Of a stretch of DNA of 38,030 bases, positions 23,761-31,493 are shown one piece after another. The position numbers were made by a program, and so were the translations under genes. Location: NCBI GenBank assembly GCA_020692565.1, contig JAIMKJ010000034.1:160-38189 (forward strand). Reading direction: 5' to 3'. Position 1 is the stretch's first letter; every line of letters starts with the position of its first letter. Under the pieces are notes generated by a model that made no database searches, was not told the origin of the DNA, and saw only the letters and a list, made by a program, of their open reading frames with translations. This DNA is from Thermomonas sp. Lineage in GTDB: Bacteria > Pseudomonadota > Gammaproteobacteria > Xanthomonadales > Xanthomonadaceae.

Positions 23761-23802
23761 TTTGACCGCAGTCAAACGCGCGCGGAACACCCGGGCTATA
23801 TT
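23761..23802 (+). promoter_or_regulatory. FNR/CRP-type box at -41.5 plus -10 box, promoter of the SDR gene
   Basis: TTTGAC-CGCA-GTCAAA (23761-23776) is a perfect inverted repeat that fits the FNR-family pattern TTGA-N6-TCAA. On the plus strand TATATT (23797-23802) is a near-consensus -10. A start about 7-8 bases after it (near 23810) puts the box centre (23768.5) at -41.5, the standard class II activator position. It sits between the stress-protein and SDR genes. The regulator (FNR, Anr/Dnr or another) is inferred. Confidence 0.65.
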
Positions 23803-23850
23803 CAGAAAAGACCGGCGGAACCGCTCCGCCCATCGATAGAAGGAATCGCC

Positions 23851-24624
23851 ATGAACCGGGTCAAAGGCAAAGTCTGCATCGTCACCGGCGGTGCGCTGGG
23901 CATCGGCCGCGCCTGCGCCGAGCGGCTGGGCGAGGAAGGCGCGATCGTGGCCGTGTTCGATCGTCTGGACGAGGAAGGTGAGGCGCTGGCCGTCGAACTG
24001 CGCGGACGCGGCATCGAAGCGCACTTCTGGCACGTCGATGTCGCCAGCGAGCGCAACGTGCAGACCGCGATCGATCAGGCCGCAGCGCTGTTCGGCAGCG
24101 TCGATGTGCTGGTGAACAACGCCGGCATCTCCGGCTCGGTCAAACTCACCCACGAAATCACCGAAGCCGAATGGGATGCGGTGCAGGCGGTGAACGTGAA
24201 GGGCGTGCTGTTCTGCGTGAAGCACGCCATCCCGCACATGAAGCGCGCCGGTGGCGGCAGCATCGTCAATCTGTCGTCGATCTACGGCCTGATCGGCGCC
24301 GCCGACATCCCCGCATACCACGCGTCCAAGGGCGCGGTGCGGCTGATGAGCAAGACCGACGCGATCAGCTACGCGCCCGACCGGATCCGCGTGAACTCGG
24401 TGCATCCCGGCTTCATCTGGACGCCGATGGTCGAGCATCACCTGGGCGCCAGCGGCGCCACCGACATCGACGCCGCGCGCAAGGCCGTCGGCGACCTGCA
24501 CCCGCTGGGGCACATGGGCGACGCCGACGACATCGCCTGGGGCGTGGTCTATCTGGCGTCCGACGAATCGAAGTTCGTCACCGGCAGCGAACTGGTGATC
24601 GATGGCGGTTATACCGCACGATAA
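23851..24624 (+). CDS. Short-chain dehydrogenase/reductase (classical SDR)
   Basis: This 257-aa protein is of standard SDR length. The cofactor loop is TGGALGIGRA (12-21), the acidic Asp37 after the second strand favours NAD(H), and NNAG is at 89-92. The catalytic set is Ser143, Tyr156 and Lys160 (YHASK), and the C-terminus carries FVTGSELVIDGG. The sequence most resembles hydroxysteroid/cyclic-alcohol dehydrogenases of the levodione-reductase group, but the substrate is not fixed. AAGGA precedes the ATG. It is transcribed divergently from the stress-protein gene, with an FNR-like promoter in front. Confidence 0.93.
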   Translation: MNRVKGKVCIVTGGALGIGRACAERLGEEGAIVAVFDRLDEEGEALAVELRGRGIEAHFWHVDVASERNVQTAIDQAAALFGSVDVLVNNAGISGSVKLTHEITEAEWDAVQAVNVKGVLFCVKHAIPHMKRAGGGSIVNLSSIYGLIGAADIPAYHASKGAVRLMSKTDAISYAPDRIRVNSVHPGFIWTPMVEHHLGASGATDIDAARKAVGDLHPLGHMGDADDIAWGVVYLASDESKFVTGSELVIDGGYTAR

Positions 24625-24662
24625 CCCGCCCTACGCGGCATCCCGGGCCAACGGTGGCGGCT

Positions 24663-25037
24663 TCAGGCGCCCACACGCCTGCGCACCGCATCGAAATCCC
24701 GCACCGGCCGCACTTCGATGCTGCCGAAGCGGGTCCACGGGAATTCGTGGGCGATGCGCACCGCTGCTTCCAGACTGTCGGCTTCGATCAGATTGAAGCC
24801 GGCCAGCACCTCCTTGGTTTCGGCGAAGGGGCCGTCGGTCACCCGCGCCGCGCCCTCGCGCACGCGCACGGTGCGCGCCTGTGTCGGCGCCTCCAGCTGC
24901 TGCGAGCCCAACAGGCAGCCGCCTTCCTTCAACTCATCGGCATGGGTGATGCAGCCATGCATCAGGCGGTCGAACTCGTCCGGCGGCAGGGTCGCCATCA
25001 ATTCGGGATCGGTGTAGACCAGCAACAGGTATTGCAT
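24663..25037 (-). CDS. YCII/DGPF family protein
   Basis: The 124-aa product starts MQYLLLVYTDPEL and has the family signature TDGPFAETKE (about 69-78), then GFNLIEADSLEAAVRIA and IEVRPV. YCII-like proteins are small dimeric barrels. The DGPF subgroup is regularly found next to ECF42 sigma factors, but its reaction is unknown. The start at 25037 is chosen because GAGGA lies 6 bases upstream; an ATG two codons earlier is too close to that site. It is divergent to the second DGPF gene and ends just after the SDR gene. Confidence 0.9.
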   Translation of the reverse strand: MQYLLLVYTDPELMATLPPDEFDRLMHGCITHADELKEGGCLLGSQQLEAPTQARTVRVREGAARVTDGPFAETKEVLAGFNLIEADSLEAAVRIAHEFPWTRFGSIEVRPVRDFDAVRRRVGA

Positions 25038-25107
25038 CCTCATTCCTCGGGGCCGAACGCCGGGCCATGATGCCCCAGCCGACGTCAAAAAAATATTTCC
25101 GGGCGCG

Positions 25108-25134
25108 TGTCGATTCCGCGCCTCGCGGTTCGTC
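25108..25134 (+). promoter_or_regulatory. Candidate ECF42 sigma-factor promoter
   Basis: TGTCGA (25108-25113), 17 bases, then CGTC (25131-25134). The pattern reported for ECF42 sigma factors, as I recall it, is TGTCGA at -35 and CG(A/T)C at -10. The leader to the ATG at 25205 would be about 65 bases. It precedes the run of DGPF and VOC genes that ends with an ECF42-type sigma gene. Confidence 0.6.
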
Positions 25135-25204
25135 GTCATGGGTATGGGCGGCCTGAGCCGACCCGGCCGAGCCGCCCGCGCCCTTTCCATTCAGGAGAAC
25201 GACA

Positions 25205-25630
25205 ATGAAAGTCATGGTGATCGTGAAGGCCACCGCCGATTCCGAGGCCGGCGTCATGCCCGACCAGGACCTGCTGGCGGCGATGGGCCGCTTCAACGAA
25301 GACCTGGTCAACGCCGGGGTGATGCTGGCCGGCGAAGGCCTGAAGCCCACCTCGCAGGGCGCCCGGGTGCAGTTCGACGGCGCGCAGCGGCGGGTAATCG
25401 ACGGCCCGTTCGCCGAGACAAAGGAGTTGATCGCCGGGTTCTGGCTGTGGCAGGTGCGTTCGCTGGACGAAGCCATCGAATGGGTGCGGCGCTGCCCGAA
25501 TCCGCATGCCGGCCCCAGCGAGATCGAGATCCGGCCGGTATTCGAGGCCGACGATTTCGGCGAAGCGTTCACGCCCGAGCTGCGCGAACAGGAAGACCGC
25601 CTGCGCGCGCGGCTTTCGCCCGACGCCTGA
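25205..25630 (+). CDS. YCII/DGPF family protein
   Basis: This 141-aa protein starts MKVMVIVKATADSE and has the DGPF signature IDGPFAETKELIAGF near residue 63, then IEIRPVFEADDF. It is longer than its divergent neighbour, with an acidic/Arg-rich C-terminal helix. CAGGAGAA stands 6 bases before the ATG. It is the first gene after the candidate ECF42 promoter and the start of a plus-strand run of small genes. Like other DGPF proteins, it is likely a target or partner of the ECF42 sigma factor; no catalytic activity is established. Confidence 0.92.
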   Translation: MKVMVIVKATADSEAGVMPDQDLLAAMGRFNEDLVNAGVMLAGEGLKPTSQGARVQFDGAQRRVIDGPFAETKELIAGFWLWQVRSLDEAIEWVRRCPNPHAGPSEIEIRPVFEADDFGEAFTPELREQEDRLRARLSPDA

Positions 25631-25646
25631 TCCGGAGCCCCGCCCG

Positions 25647-25874
25647 ATGTCCTTCCAGGCCTATCTCGACAACATCCAGGCGAAGACCGGACACGGTCCC
25701 GAGCAATTCAAGCGCCTCGCCGCCGCACAGGGATTCGCGGACGGCGACGGCTTGAAAGCGGGCGTGAAGGCCGGCGACATCGTCGCCTGGCTCAAGCGCG
25801 ACTTCGCGCTGGGTCATGGCCATGCGATGGCGATCGTGGCACTGCTCAAGGGCACGAAACGTCCGGGCGACTGA
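25647..25874 (+). CDS. DUF4287 small protein
   Basis: The 75-aa product (MSFQAYLDNIQAKTG, then GDIVAWLKRDFALGHGHAMA) matches DUF4287, a small helical family often found alone or fused to DUF5655. The GHGHAMAI segment is typical. Function is unknown. It starts 16 bases after the DGPF gene with CCGGAG upstream, so it belongs to the same transcript. Confidence 0.88.
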   Translation: MSFQAYLDNIQAKTGHGPEQFKRLAAAQGFADGDGLKAGVKAGDIVAWLKRDFALGHGHAMAIVALLKGTKRPGD

Positions 25875-25936
25875 GACGCGCCGCCTACATCCATCCACGA
25901 ATTCGAACGACCCGACTCGAAACCCAGGAGATTTCC

Positions 25937-26347
25937 GTGCAATTCATCGCTTACCTCAACTTCAACGGCAATTGCCGCGCCGCCTTCGATGTCTACCGCG
26001 ACGTGTTCAAGGGCGACATCAGGATGCGCATGACCTACGGCGATTCGCCGATGTGCGACGAGATGCCGGCCGACAGCCACAATCTGATCATGCACACCCT
26101 GCTGGAAGCCGATGGCGCCGTGCTGATGGGCGCGGACGGTCCGCCGCCTCACGGCGATCCGGGCCAGGGGACCTGCGTCAACATCAACGTCGACACGCCC
26201 GAGGAGGCCGAGCGCATCTTCGCCGCGCTGTCCGCGGGCGGTCAGGTGCAGATGCCGCTGCAGGAAACCTTCTGGGCGATCCGCTGGGGGTCCTTCACCG
26301 ACCGTTTCGGCAAGCCGTGGATGATCAACTGCATGAAGGAGGTCTGA
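25937..26347 (+). CDS. VOC/PhnB-like protein
   Basis: This 136-aa protein (FIAYLNFNGNCRAAFDVYRD, then MGADGPP and FGKPWMINCM) is of the PhnB/DUF1338-independent VOC group, often annotated as glyoxalase or 3-demethylubiquinone methyltransferase-like. The WMIN ending is typical. The metal ligands of true glyoxalases are not clear, so the enzyme activity is open. The start is GTG at 25937 with CAGGAG 7 bases upstream. It is separated from the next VOC gene by 3 bases. Confidence 0.9.
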   Translation: MQFIAYLNFNGNCRAAFDVYRDVFKGDIRMRMTYGDSPMCDEMPADSHNLIMHTLLEADGAVLMGADGPPPHGDPGQGTCVNINVDTPEEAERIFAALSAGGQVQMPLQETFWAIRWGSFTDRFGKPWMINCMKEV

Positions 26348-26350
26348 GCC

Positions 26351-26776
26351 ATGTCCAGCCAATCGACATCGACCGCAGCGAAACCCCGCCAGTTGTTCGT
26401 CAATCTGCCGGTCGACAACCTCGACCGCACCGTCGCGTTCTTCGGCGCGCTCGGCTTCGACTTCAACCCGCAGTTCACCGACGAGAACGCCACCTGCATG
26501 GTGATCTCGGAGCACATCCAGGTGATGCTGCTGGTCAAGCCGTTCTTCGCCGGCTTCACGAAAAAGCCCGTCGCCGACGCCCGCGCCGCCACCGAAGTGC
26601 TGCTGGCGCTGTCGTGCGAGTCGCGCGAGGAGGTGGACGCCATGATCGCCAAGGCCGTGGCCGCCGGCGCCGCGACGCCCACCCCGGCCAACGACATGGG
26701 ATTCATGTACCAGCATGCGTTCGAGGATCTGGACGGCCACCAGTGGGAAGTCTTCTGGATGGATCCGTCGGCGTGA
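26351..26776 (+). CDS. VOC family (glyoxalase-like) protein
   Basis: This 141-aa protein (RQLFVNLPVDNLDRTVAFFG, then FNPQFTDENATCMVI and DLDGHQWEVFWMD) is a typical single-domain pair of VOC beta-alpha-beta-beta-beta units. The C-terminal Glu of WEVFWMD matches a metal ligand position. This group is often called 'VOC lactoylglutathione lyase-like', with unknown substrate. A strong site (AAGGAGGT) lies 8 bases before the ATG, inside the end of the previous gene. It belongs to the same run as the DGPF genes. Confidence 0.92.
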   Translation: MSSQSTSTAAKPRQLFVNLPVDNLDRTVAFFGALGFDFNPQFTDENATCMVISEHIQVMLLVKPFFAGFTKKPVADARAATEVLLALSCESREEVDAMIAKAVAAGAATPTPANDMGFMYQHAFEDLDGHQWEVFWMDPSA

Positions 26777-26793
26777 TCGCGGCGACCGTTCCG

Positions 26794-26834
26794 CTGCAGT
26801 CGTTCCTCTGCAGTCGTTCCTCTGCAATAGTTCT
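26794..26834 (+). repeat. Short tandem repeat, 14-base unit CTGCAGTCGTTCCT
   Basis: There are two perfect copies (26794-26807, 26808-26821) and a third changed copy (CTGCAATAGTTCTG) in the 120-base gap between the VOC and DUF1428 genes. Related pieces (GGAACAGTTCC) follow. No function is evident. Confidence 0.7.
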
Positions 26835-26896
26835 GCTGGAACAGTTCCACTGAAGCAGCAACACCGCAATCCACCGACCCAACCCAGGAGAGTGCC

Positions 26897-27256
26897 ATGA
26901 GCTATGTCGACGGTTTCGTTCTGCCGGTTCCGAAGAAGAACCTGGATGCGTATCGCAAGCTGGCGCGCAAGGCCGGCAAGATCTGGAAGGAGTACGGCGC
27001 GATCGAGTACATCGAATGCGTGGCCGACGATGTGCAACCCGGGAAATCGACCTCGTTTCCGCAGGCGGTGAAACTGAAGCCCGACGAAGTGGTCGTGTTC
27101 TCGTGGATCGTCTACAAGTCGCGCGCGCATCGCGACAAGGTCAACAAGCTGGTGATGGCCGATCCGCGGCTGATGGCGGGGATGGACCCCAAGGCCATGC
27201 CGTTCGACGGCAAGCGCATGTTCTGGGGCGGCTTCAAACCCATCGTCAGTCTTTGA
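26897..27256 (+). CDS. DUF1428 family protein
   Basis: This 119-aa protein (MSYVDGFVLPVPKKNLDAYR, then CVADDV, VVFSWIVYKSRAHRD, MPFDGKRMFWGGF) is a clear DUF1428 member. This is a small ferredoxin-like-fold family related to the ABM/YciI dimeric barrels. It is common beside DGPF and VOC genes; function is unknown. CAGGAG precedes the ATG. The 120-base gap before it carries short repeats, so it may have its own promoter. Confidence 0.92.
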   Translation: MSYVDGFVLPVPKKNLDAYRKLARKAGKIWKEYGAIEYIECVADDVQPGKSTSFPQAVKLKPDEVVVFSWIVYKSRAHRDKVNKLVMADPRLMAGMDPKAMPFDGKRMFWGGFKPIVSL

Positions 27257-27372
27257 TCGGGACCTCGATCGCGACTTTGATCACGATCCTGAGCACGATC
27301 CTGAGCACGATGCGCAGGTGTCCTGCCCGCGCATCGCCCGTCGCAGCTTCTCCACTCGACCGGTAATCCTCC

Positions 27373-27744
27373 ATGCATTTCCTCTGCCTCTGTCATTACG
27401 AGATCGCGAAATTCGCGGCGCTCGGCGCCGATGCACTCGACGGCATCCGCGCGCGCTGCGCACCGCACGATCAAGCGCTTTACGCGAGCGGCCACGTCAG
27501 GTTCGTGGGCTCGCTCGGCGCACAGGATGCATACCGAACGCTGCGCGCGCACGGCGATTCGGTGACGGTGGAAACGGGACCGTACGCGCGGAGCGATGAA
27601 CCGTTCGGTGCCTTCTTCCTGATCGAGGCGGAGGATATCGACGCGGCCGTGCGCATCGCGATGCTGCATCCCAGCGCGAATCTGGGCAGCGTGTTCGGCG
27701 GCGGCATCGAGGTGCGTCCGCTCGATCGATTCATCGAACCCTGA
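27373..27744 (+). CDS. YCII-related protein, third copy
   Basis: This 123-aa protein (MHFLCLCHYEIAKFAAL, then VETGPYARSDEPFGAFFLIE and IEVRPLDRF) fits the YCII fold, but its DGPF site has changed to TGPYARSDEPFG, so it belongs to a more distant subgroup. It lies 75 bases before the sigma-factor gene on the same strand and is probably co-expressed with it, which matches the usual ECF42 gene order. There is no clear ribosome site beyond a weak purine run. Confidence 0.88.
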   Translation: MHFLCLCHYEIAKFAALGADALDGIRARCAPHDQALYASGHVRFVGSLGAQDAYRTLRAHGDSVTVETGPYARSDEPFGAFFLIEAEDIDAAVRIAMLHPSANLGSVFGGGIEVRPLDRFIEP

Positions 27745-27819
27745 CGCTTTGATGCATGGACCCGTCGATGGACGGCGTCGGCGGTCGCGGGCTTGCCGAC
27801 GCGGGTTCGGGATGGTGTC

Positions 27820-29100
27820 ATGCCGCCGATGACCGACGACCGCACCCGACGCACCCTCGATGCCCTCTGGCGGATGGAATCGCCGCAACTGGTCGCGCGC
27901 ATCGCGCGCATGACCAGCGACGTGGCGATCGCCGAGGAACTGGCGCAGGACGTACTGGTCGCCGCGCTGGAGCATTGGCCGGCCGACGGCGTGCCGGACA
28001 ACCCGGCGGCGTGGCTGATGGCGGCGGCGAAACGTCGCGCCATCGATCACCTGCGACAGCGCGCGCTGCACGCGAACAAGCAGACCGAGTACGGCCTGGA
28101 ACTTCAGCTGCACGGAACCGACATGGCCCACGATCGCGCGGATGAACATGCGGACGACGACATCGGCGACGACCTGCTGCGCCTGGTGTTCGCTGCCTGC
28201 CATCCGGTGCTGCCGCTGGAGTCGCGGGTCGCGCTGACCCTGCGCCTGCTCGGCGGCCTGACCACCGCCGAGATCGCGCGGGCCTTCCTGCAGCCCGAAC
28301 CGACCGTGGCGCAGCGCATCGTCCGCGCCAAACGTACGCTCGCCGAGAAGCAGGTGCCTTTCGAGGTGCCGCGCAAGGCCGAGCTGGCCGAACGCCTCGA
28401 TGCCGTGCTGGAAGCGATCTACCTCATCTTCAACGAAGGCTACGCCGCCAGCTCCGGCGAGGACTGGATGCGCCCGGCGCTGTGCGAGGAAGCGCTGCGG
28501 CTCGGGCGCGTGCTGGTGGGCCTGTTGCCCGGCGAATCCGAAGCGCTGGGCCTGCTCGCCCTGATGGAATTGCAGGCGTCGCGCGCGAAGGCGCGGGTCG
28601 CCGCAGACGGCAGCCCGGTGCTGCTGCTGGAGCAGGATCGCGCGCGCTGGGACCGCCTGCAGATCCAGCGCGGGCTGCAGGCGCTCAACCGCGCACAGCA
28701 GCTCGGCGGCGCGCGCGGGCCGTACGCGCTGCAGGCCGCGATCGCCGCCTGCCATGCCCGCGCGGCGCGGGCCGACGACACCGACTGGTCGCGGATCGCG
28801 TCGCTGTATGCCGTACTGGCGCAGGTGCAGCCCTCGCCGGTGGTGGAACTCAATCGTGCGGTCGCCGTCGGCAAGGCGCAGGGGCCGGCGTTCGCGCTAC
28901 CGCTGGTCGACGCCCTGTGCGACGCCGCGCAGCTGCGCGACTACGGCCTGCTGTACGCGGTGCGCGGCGATCTGCTCGAACAGTTGGCGCGCCGCGACGA
29001 AGCCCGCGACGCCTTCGAACGCGCCGCATCGCTCGCCGCCAACGCGCGCGACCGCGATCTGATGCTGGCGCGCGCGGCGCGCTGTTCGGCGACGGACTGA
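27820..29100 (+). CDS. ECF42-type RNA polymerase sigma factor with long C-terminal extension
   Basis: This 426-aa protein has sigma region 2 at about residues 10-85 (AEELAQDVLVAALEHWP, WLMAAAKRRAIDHLRQ) and region 4 at 120-175 (VALTLRLLGGLTTAEIARAF, then PTVAQRIVRAKRTL). A 240-residue helical extension of the DUF6596/TPR-like kind follows (LEAIYLIFNEGYAASSGEDW, SPVVELNRAVAVG). ECF42 factors have no anti-sigma factor, work with DGPF proteins, and need the extension for activity. Here three YCII-type genes lie within 3 kb. The start is uncertain: ATG 27820 and ATG 27829 are both in front of the conserved part, and a GTG/ATG at 27793 is less likely. Confidence 0.93.
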   Translation: MPPMTDDRTRRTLDALWRMESPQLVARIARMTSDVAIAEELAQDVLVAALEHWPADGVPDNPAAWLMAAAKRRAIDHLRQRALHANKQTEYGLELQLHGTDMAHDRADEHADDDIGDDLLRLVFAACHPVLPLESRVALTLRLLGGLTTAEIARAFLQPEPTVAQRIVRAKRTLAEKQVPFEVPRKAELAERLDAVLEAIYLIFNEGYAASSGEDWMRPALCEEALRLGRVLVGLLPGESEALGLLALMELQASRAKARVAADGSPVLLLEQDRARWDRLQIQRGLQALNRAQQLGGARGPYALQAAIAACHARAARADDTDWSRIASLYAVLAQVQPSPVVELNRAVAVGKAQGPAFALPLVDALCDAAQLRDYGLLYAVRGDLLEQLARRDEARDAFERAASLAANARDRDLMLARAARCSATD

Positions 29101-29188
29101 TCCGCAGGCTGCGCTCTTCCGGACGGCGCGCAACGTGCCGCCCACATCGATCAAACGGCTCCGCCCGTTAATTTCCCGTGAGTGCGAC

Positions 29189-29202
29189 GCGACGCACGTC
29201 GC
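29189..29202. terminator. Hairpin GCGACG-CA-CGTCGC after the sigma gene
   Basis: A perfect 6-base stem with a 2-base loop lies 89 bases after the stop of the sigma gene and before the next operon. There is no T-run, so a terminator role is uncertain; it could be a REP remnant. Confidence 0.3.
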
Positions 29203-29234
29203 AGGCCAATCAAATCCTGATCCTTCGCTCACGT

Positions 29235-29265
29235 TTGGCTAACAAACGGATCATCTTCGTTTAAT
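29235..29265 (+). promoter_or_regulatory. AT-rich promoter candidate for the hemolysin-family operon
   Basis: TTGGCT (29235-29240) and TTTAAT (29260-29265) lie in the only AT-rich patch before the operon, 25 bases from the ATG at 29290. The 19-base spacer is longer than ideal, so this is a weak call. Confidence 0.3.
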
Positions 29266-29289
29266 CGGGGCCGCCCAGCATGCGGCCTC

Positions 29290-29964
29290 ATGACACCTCT
29301 CCCGTCCGCCTCCGCACCCCATCGCCTCGATACGCGCGGCTTCGCCAAAGGCGCGCTGATCGATCCCGACCACGCGCGCCGCGCCGAGACCGAAGCCTTC
29401 ATCGTCCAGGTCTATCGCGCGCGCTACGGCGCCGAGCTCACCCGGTTCCTGCCGCACCTGCTGGCGTTCGACGATGCCGCCGGCCGGCTGCAGGCGGCGG
29501 TCGGACTGCAATGCGGCTACGAGGGCCCGCTGTTCGTCGAGCAGTATCTCGATGCGCCCGCGGAAGCCGCCATCGCCGATGCCATCGGCCGCCCGGTGCC
29601 GCGCGATCAGCTGGTAGAAGTCGGCAATTTCGGCGCGCTGTCGGCCGGCGATGCGCGCGAGCTGATCCTGCATCTGACCCACTGGCTGCATGCGGCGGGT
29701 TTCCGCTGGGTGCTGTTCGCGGCAACGCGACAATTGCGCAACACCTTCGACCGGCTGCATCTGGCCACCGTCGAACTGGCCGAAGCGAACCCATCGCGGC
29801 TGATCCACGATCACGACCATTGGGGCCATTACTACGATGCGCAGCCCAAAGTGATGTTCGGCGATGTCGCTGCCGGGCACGCCTATCTCTCGCGCTCGCA
29901 GCGCGTTCCGCCCGCAGCGCCGGCCATGCCGTGGTTGCCCTGCCTCGCGGCGGGTGCGCTGTGA
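29290..29964 (+). CDS. Thermostable hemolysin family protein (GNAT-like fold)
   Basis: This 224-aa protein matches the T_hemolysin family in its main segments: FIVQVYRARYGAEL, LLAFDDAAGRLQAAVGLQCG, FVEQYLDAPAE, VEVGNFGALSAGDARELI, HWLHAAGFRWVLFAATRQLR and WGHYYDAQPKVMFGD. Despite the name, the fold resembles GNAT and acyl-homoserine-lactone-synthase-like acyltransferases, and there is no signal peptide. An acyl transfer role is therefore more credible than hemolysis (inference). The start is ATG 29290, without a good ribosome site. Its stop overlaps the GTG of the ligase gene as GTGA. Confidence 0.9.
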   Translation: MTPLPSASAPHRLDTRGFAKGALIDPDHARRAETEAFIVQVYRARYGAELTRFLPHLLAFDDAAGRLQAAVGLQCGYEGPLFVEQYLDAPAEAAIADAIGRPVPRDQLVEVGNFGALSAGDARELILHLTHWLHAAGFRWVLFAATRQLRNTFDRLHLATVELAEANPSRLIHDHDHWGHYYDAQPKVMFGDVAAGHAYLSRSQRVPPAAPAMPWLPCLAAGAL

Positions 29965-31493
29965 ACGCGGCGGCGAACGCATTCGCACCGCTGCTCGGCA
30001 AGCTCCGCGGCGATGCGCCGCGCGTGCTGTGGCGCGACGGCGCGCTGAGCGACGACGCACTCGCCGAAAACGTGCGCCTGCTCGCCGACGCCATCGCCGC
30101 CAGCGGCGCGCGCCGCTTCGCCAGCCGGCTCGACAACGGTCCCGACTGGCTGGCGCTGGATCTCGCGATCCGCGGGCTCGGCGCCGTGCATGTACCGCTG
30201 CCGACGTTCTTCTCGCCCGCGCAGGTGGCGCACGCGCTCGCGGGCAGCGGCGCCGAGGCCTTGGTGGTTCCGGCGAACGCGCCCTTGTCCGATGCCTTCG
30301 CGATGTGCGCGACGCATGCGCTCGGCGACACCCTGCGCTGGCTGCAGCTCGATCCGTCGCCGGCCGCCCTGCCGGCGGGCACCGCCTGCATCACCTGCAC
30401 CTCGGGCACCACCGGCACGCCGAAGGGCGTGTGCCTCGACGCCACGGCGCTGCTGTCGGTGGCGCAGTCGCTGGCCGACGCCGCCGCGCCGCTGTCCCCG
30501 AAGCGGCATCTGTGCCTGATGCCGCTGTCGACGCTGCTGGAGAACGTCGCCGGCGTGTACGCGGCGCTGCTGTCCGGCGCGCAGATCGCGGTGCCGCCGC
30601 TGGCCGAAGTCGGCTACACCGGCGCATCGGGGCTCGACGTGCCGACGCTGCTGGCCTGCCTGCATCGCTATCGGCCAGAAAGCGCGATCCTGCTGCCGCA
30701 GTTGCTGCTGGCCCTGGTGATGGCGGCCGAACAGGGCGCGACGCTGCCGGATTCGCTCAAATTCCTCGCGGTGGGCGGCGGCCGCGTCGGCCCCGCGCTG
30801 CTGGCGCGCGCCGACGCCATCGGCCTGCCGGTGTACGAAGGCTATGGCCTGAGCGAATGCGCGTCGGTGGTCTGCCTCAACCGTCCCGGCGCGACGCGCA
30901 TGGGCAGCGTCGGCAGGCCGCTGCCGCATGCGAAGGTCAGCGTGATCGACGGCGAACTGTTCGTCGAAGGCGTGCGTTACCTCGGCTATCTGGGCGAAGA
31001 CGGTCCATCTACCGGACCCATCGCGACCGGAGACCTCGGCCACATCGACGCCGACGGTTTCGTACACATCACCGGCCGGCGCAAGCACGTCTTCATCACC
31101 TCGTTCGGGCGCAACGTCTCGCCGGAATGGGTGGAAAGCGAACTGCTGCAGCATCCCGCGTTCGCGCAGGCGATCGTCCATGGCGAAGCGCGTCCGTTCA
31201 ACGTCGCCATCGTCTGGCCGCGACGCGCCGATCTGGACGACGACGCGCTGCGCGCCGCACTGCGCGACGTCAATCGCGGCCTGCCCGACTACGCCCGGGT
31301 CCGCGACATCGTGCGCGCCGACGCGTCGTTCTCGTTCGCCGATGGCCTGGCGACCAGCAACGGCCGCCCGCGACGCGACGCGATCCTCGCCCGCTACCGC
31401 GACGCGGTGGACGCACGCTACGTCGATGCCATCGAACCCGCGCTTCACGACATCCCTCACGACGACCGCACGCTTCACGGAGCCACCGCATGA
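29961..31493 (+). CDS. AMP-forming acyl/aryl ligase (ANL superfamily)
   Basis: This 510-aa protein is slightly shorter than typical acyl-CoA ligases. The phosphate loop CTSGTTGTPKGV is at 146-157. YEGYGLSE (A5), TGDLGHIDADGFVHITGRRK (A7/A8) and the C-terminal lid are all present. At the A10 position, where SGK supplies the catalytic lysine, it has SNGRPRR with Arg469 instead of Lys. Known enzymes use that lysine for acyl-adenylate formation, so activity may be altered or lysine may come from elsewhere. It starts with GTG overlapping the previous stop, and its end overlaps the oxidase start as ATGA. It likely activates a fatty acid for its operon partners. Confidence 0.92.
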   Translation: MNAAANAFAPLLGKLRGDAPRVLWRDGALSDDALAENVRLLADAIAASGARRFASRLDNGPDWLALDLAIRGLGAVHVPLPTFFSPAQVAHALAGSGAEALVVPANAPLSDAFAMCATHALGDTLRWLQLDPSPAALPAGTACITCTSGTTGTPKGVCLDATALLSVAQSLADAAAPLSPKRHLCLMPLSTLLENVAGVYAALLSGAQIAVPPLAEVGYTGASGLDVPTLLACLHRYRPESAILLPQLLLALVMAAEQGATLPDSLKFLAVGGGRVGPALLARADAIGLPVYEGYGLSECASVVCLNRPGATRMGSVGRPLPHAKVSVIDGELFVEGVRYLGYLGEDGPSTGPIATGDLGHIDADGFVHITGRRKHVFITSFGRNVSPEWVESELLQHPAFAQAIVHGEARPFNVAIVWPRRADLDDDALRAALRDVNRGLPDYARVRDIVRADASFSFADGLATSNGRPRRDAILARYRDAVDARYVDAIEPALHDIPHDDRTLHGATA

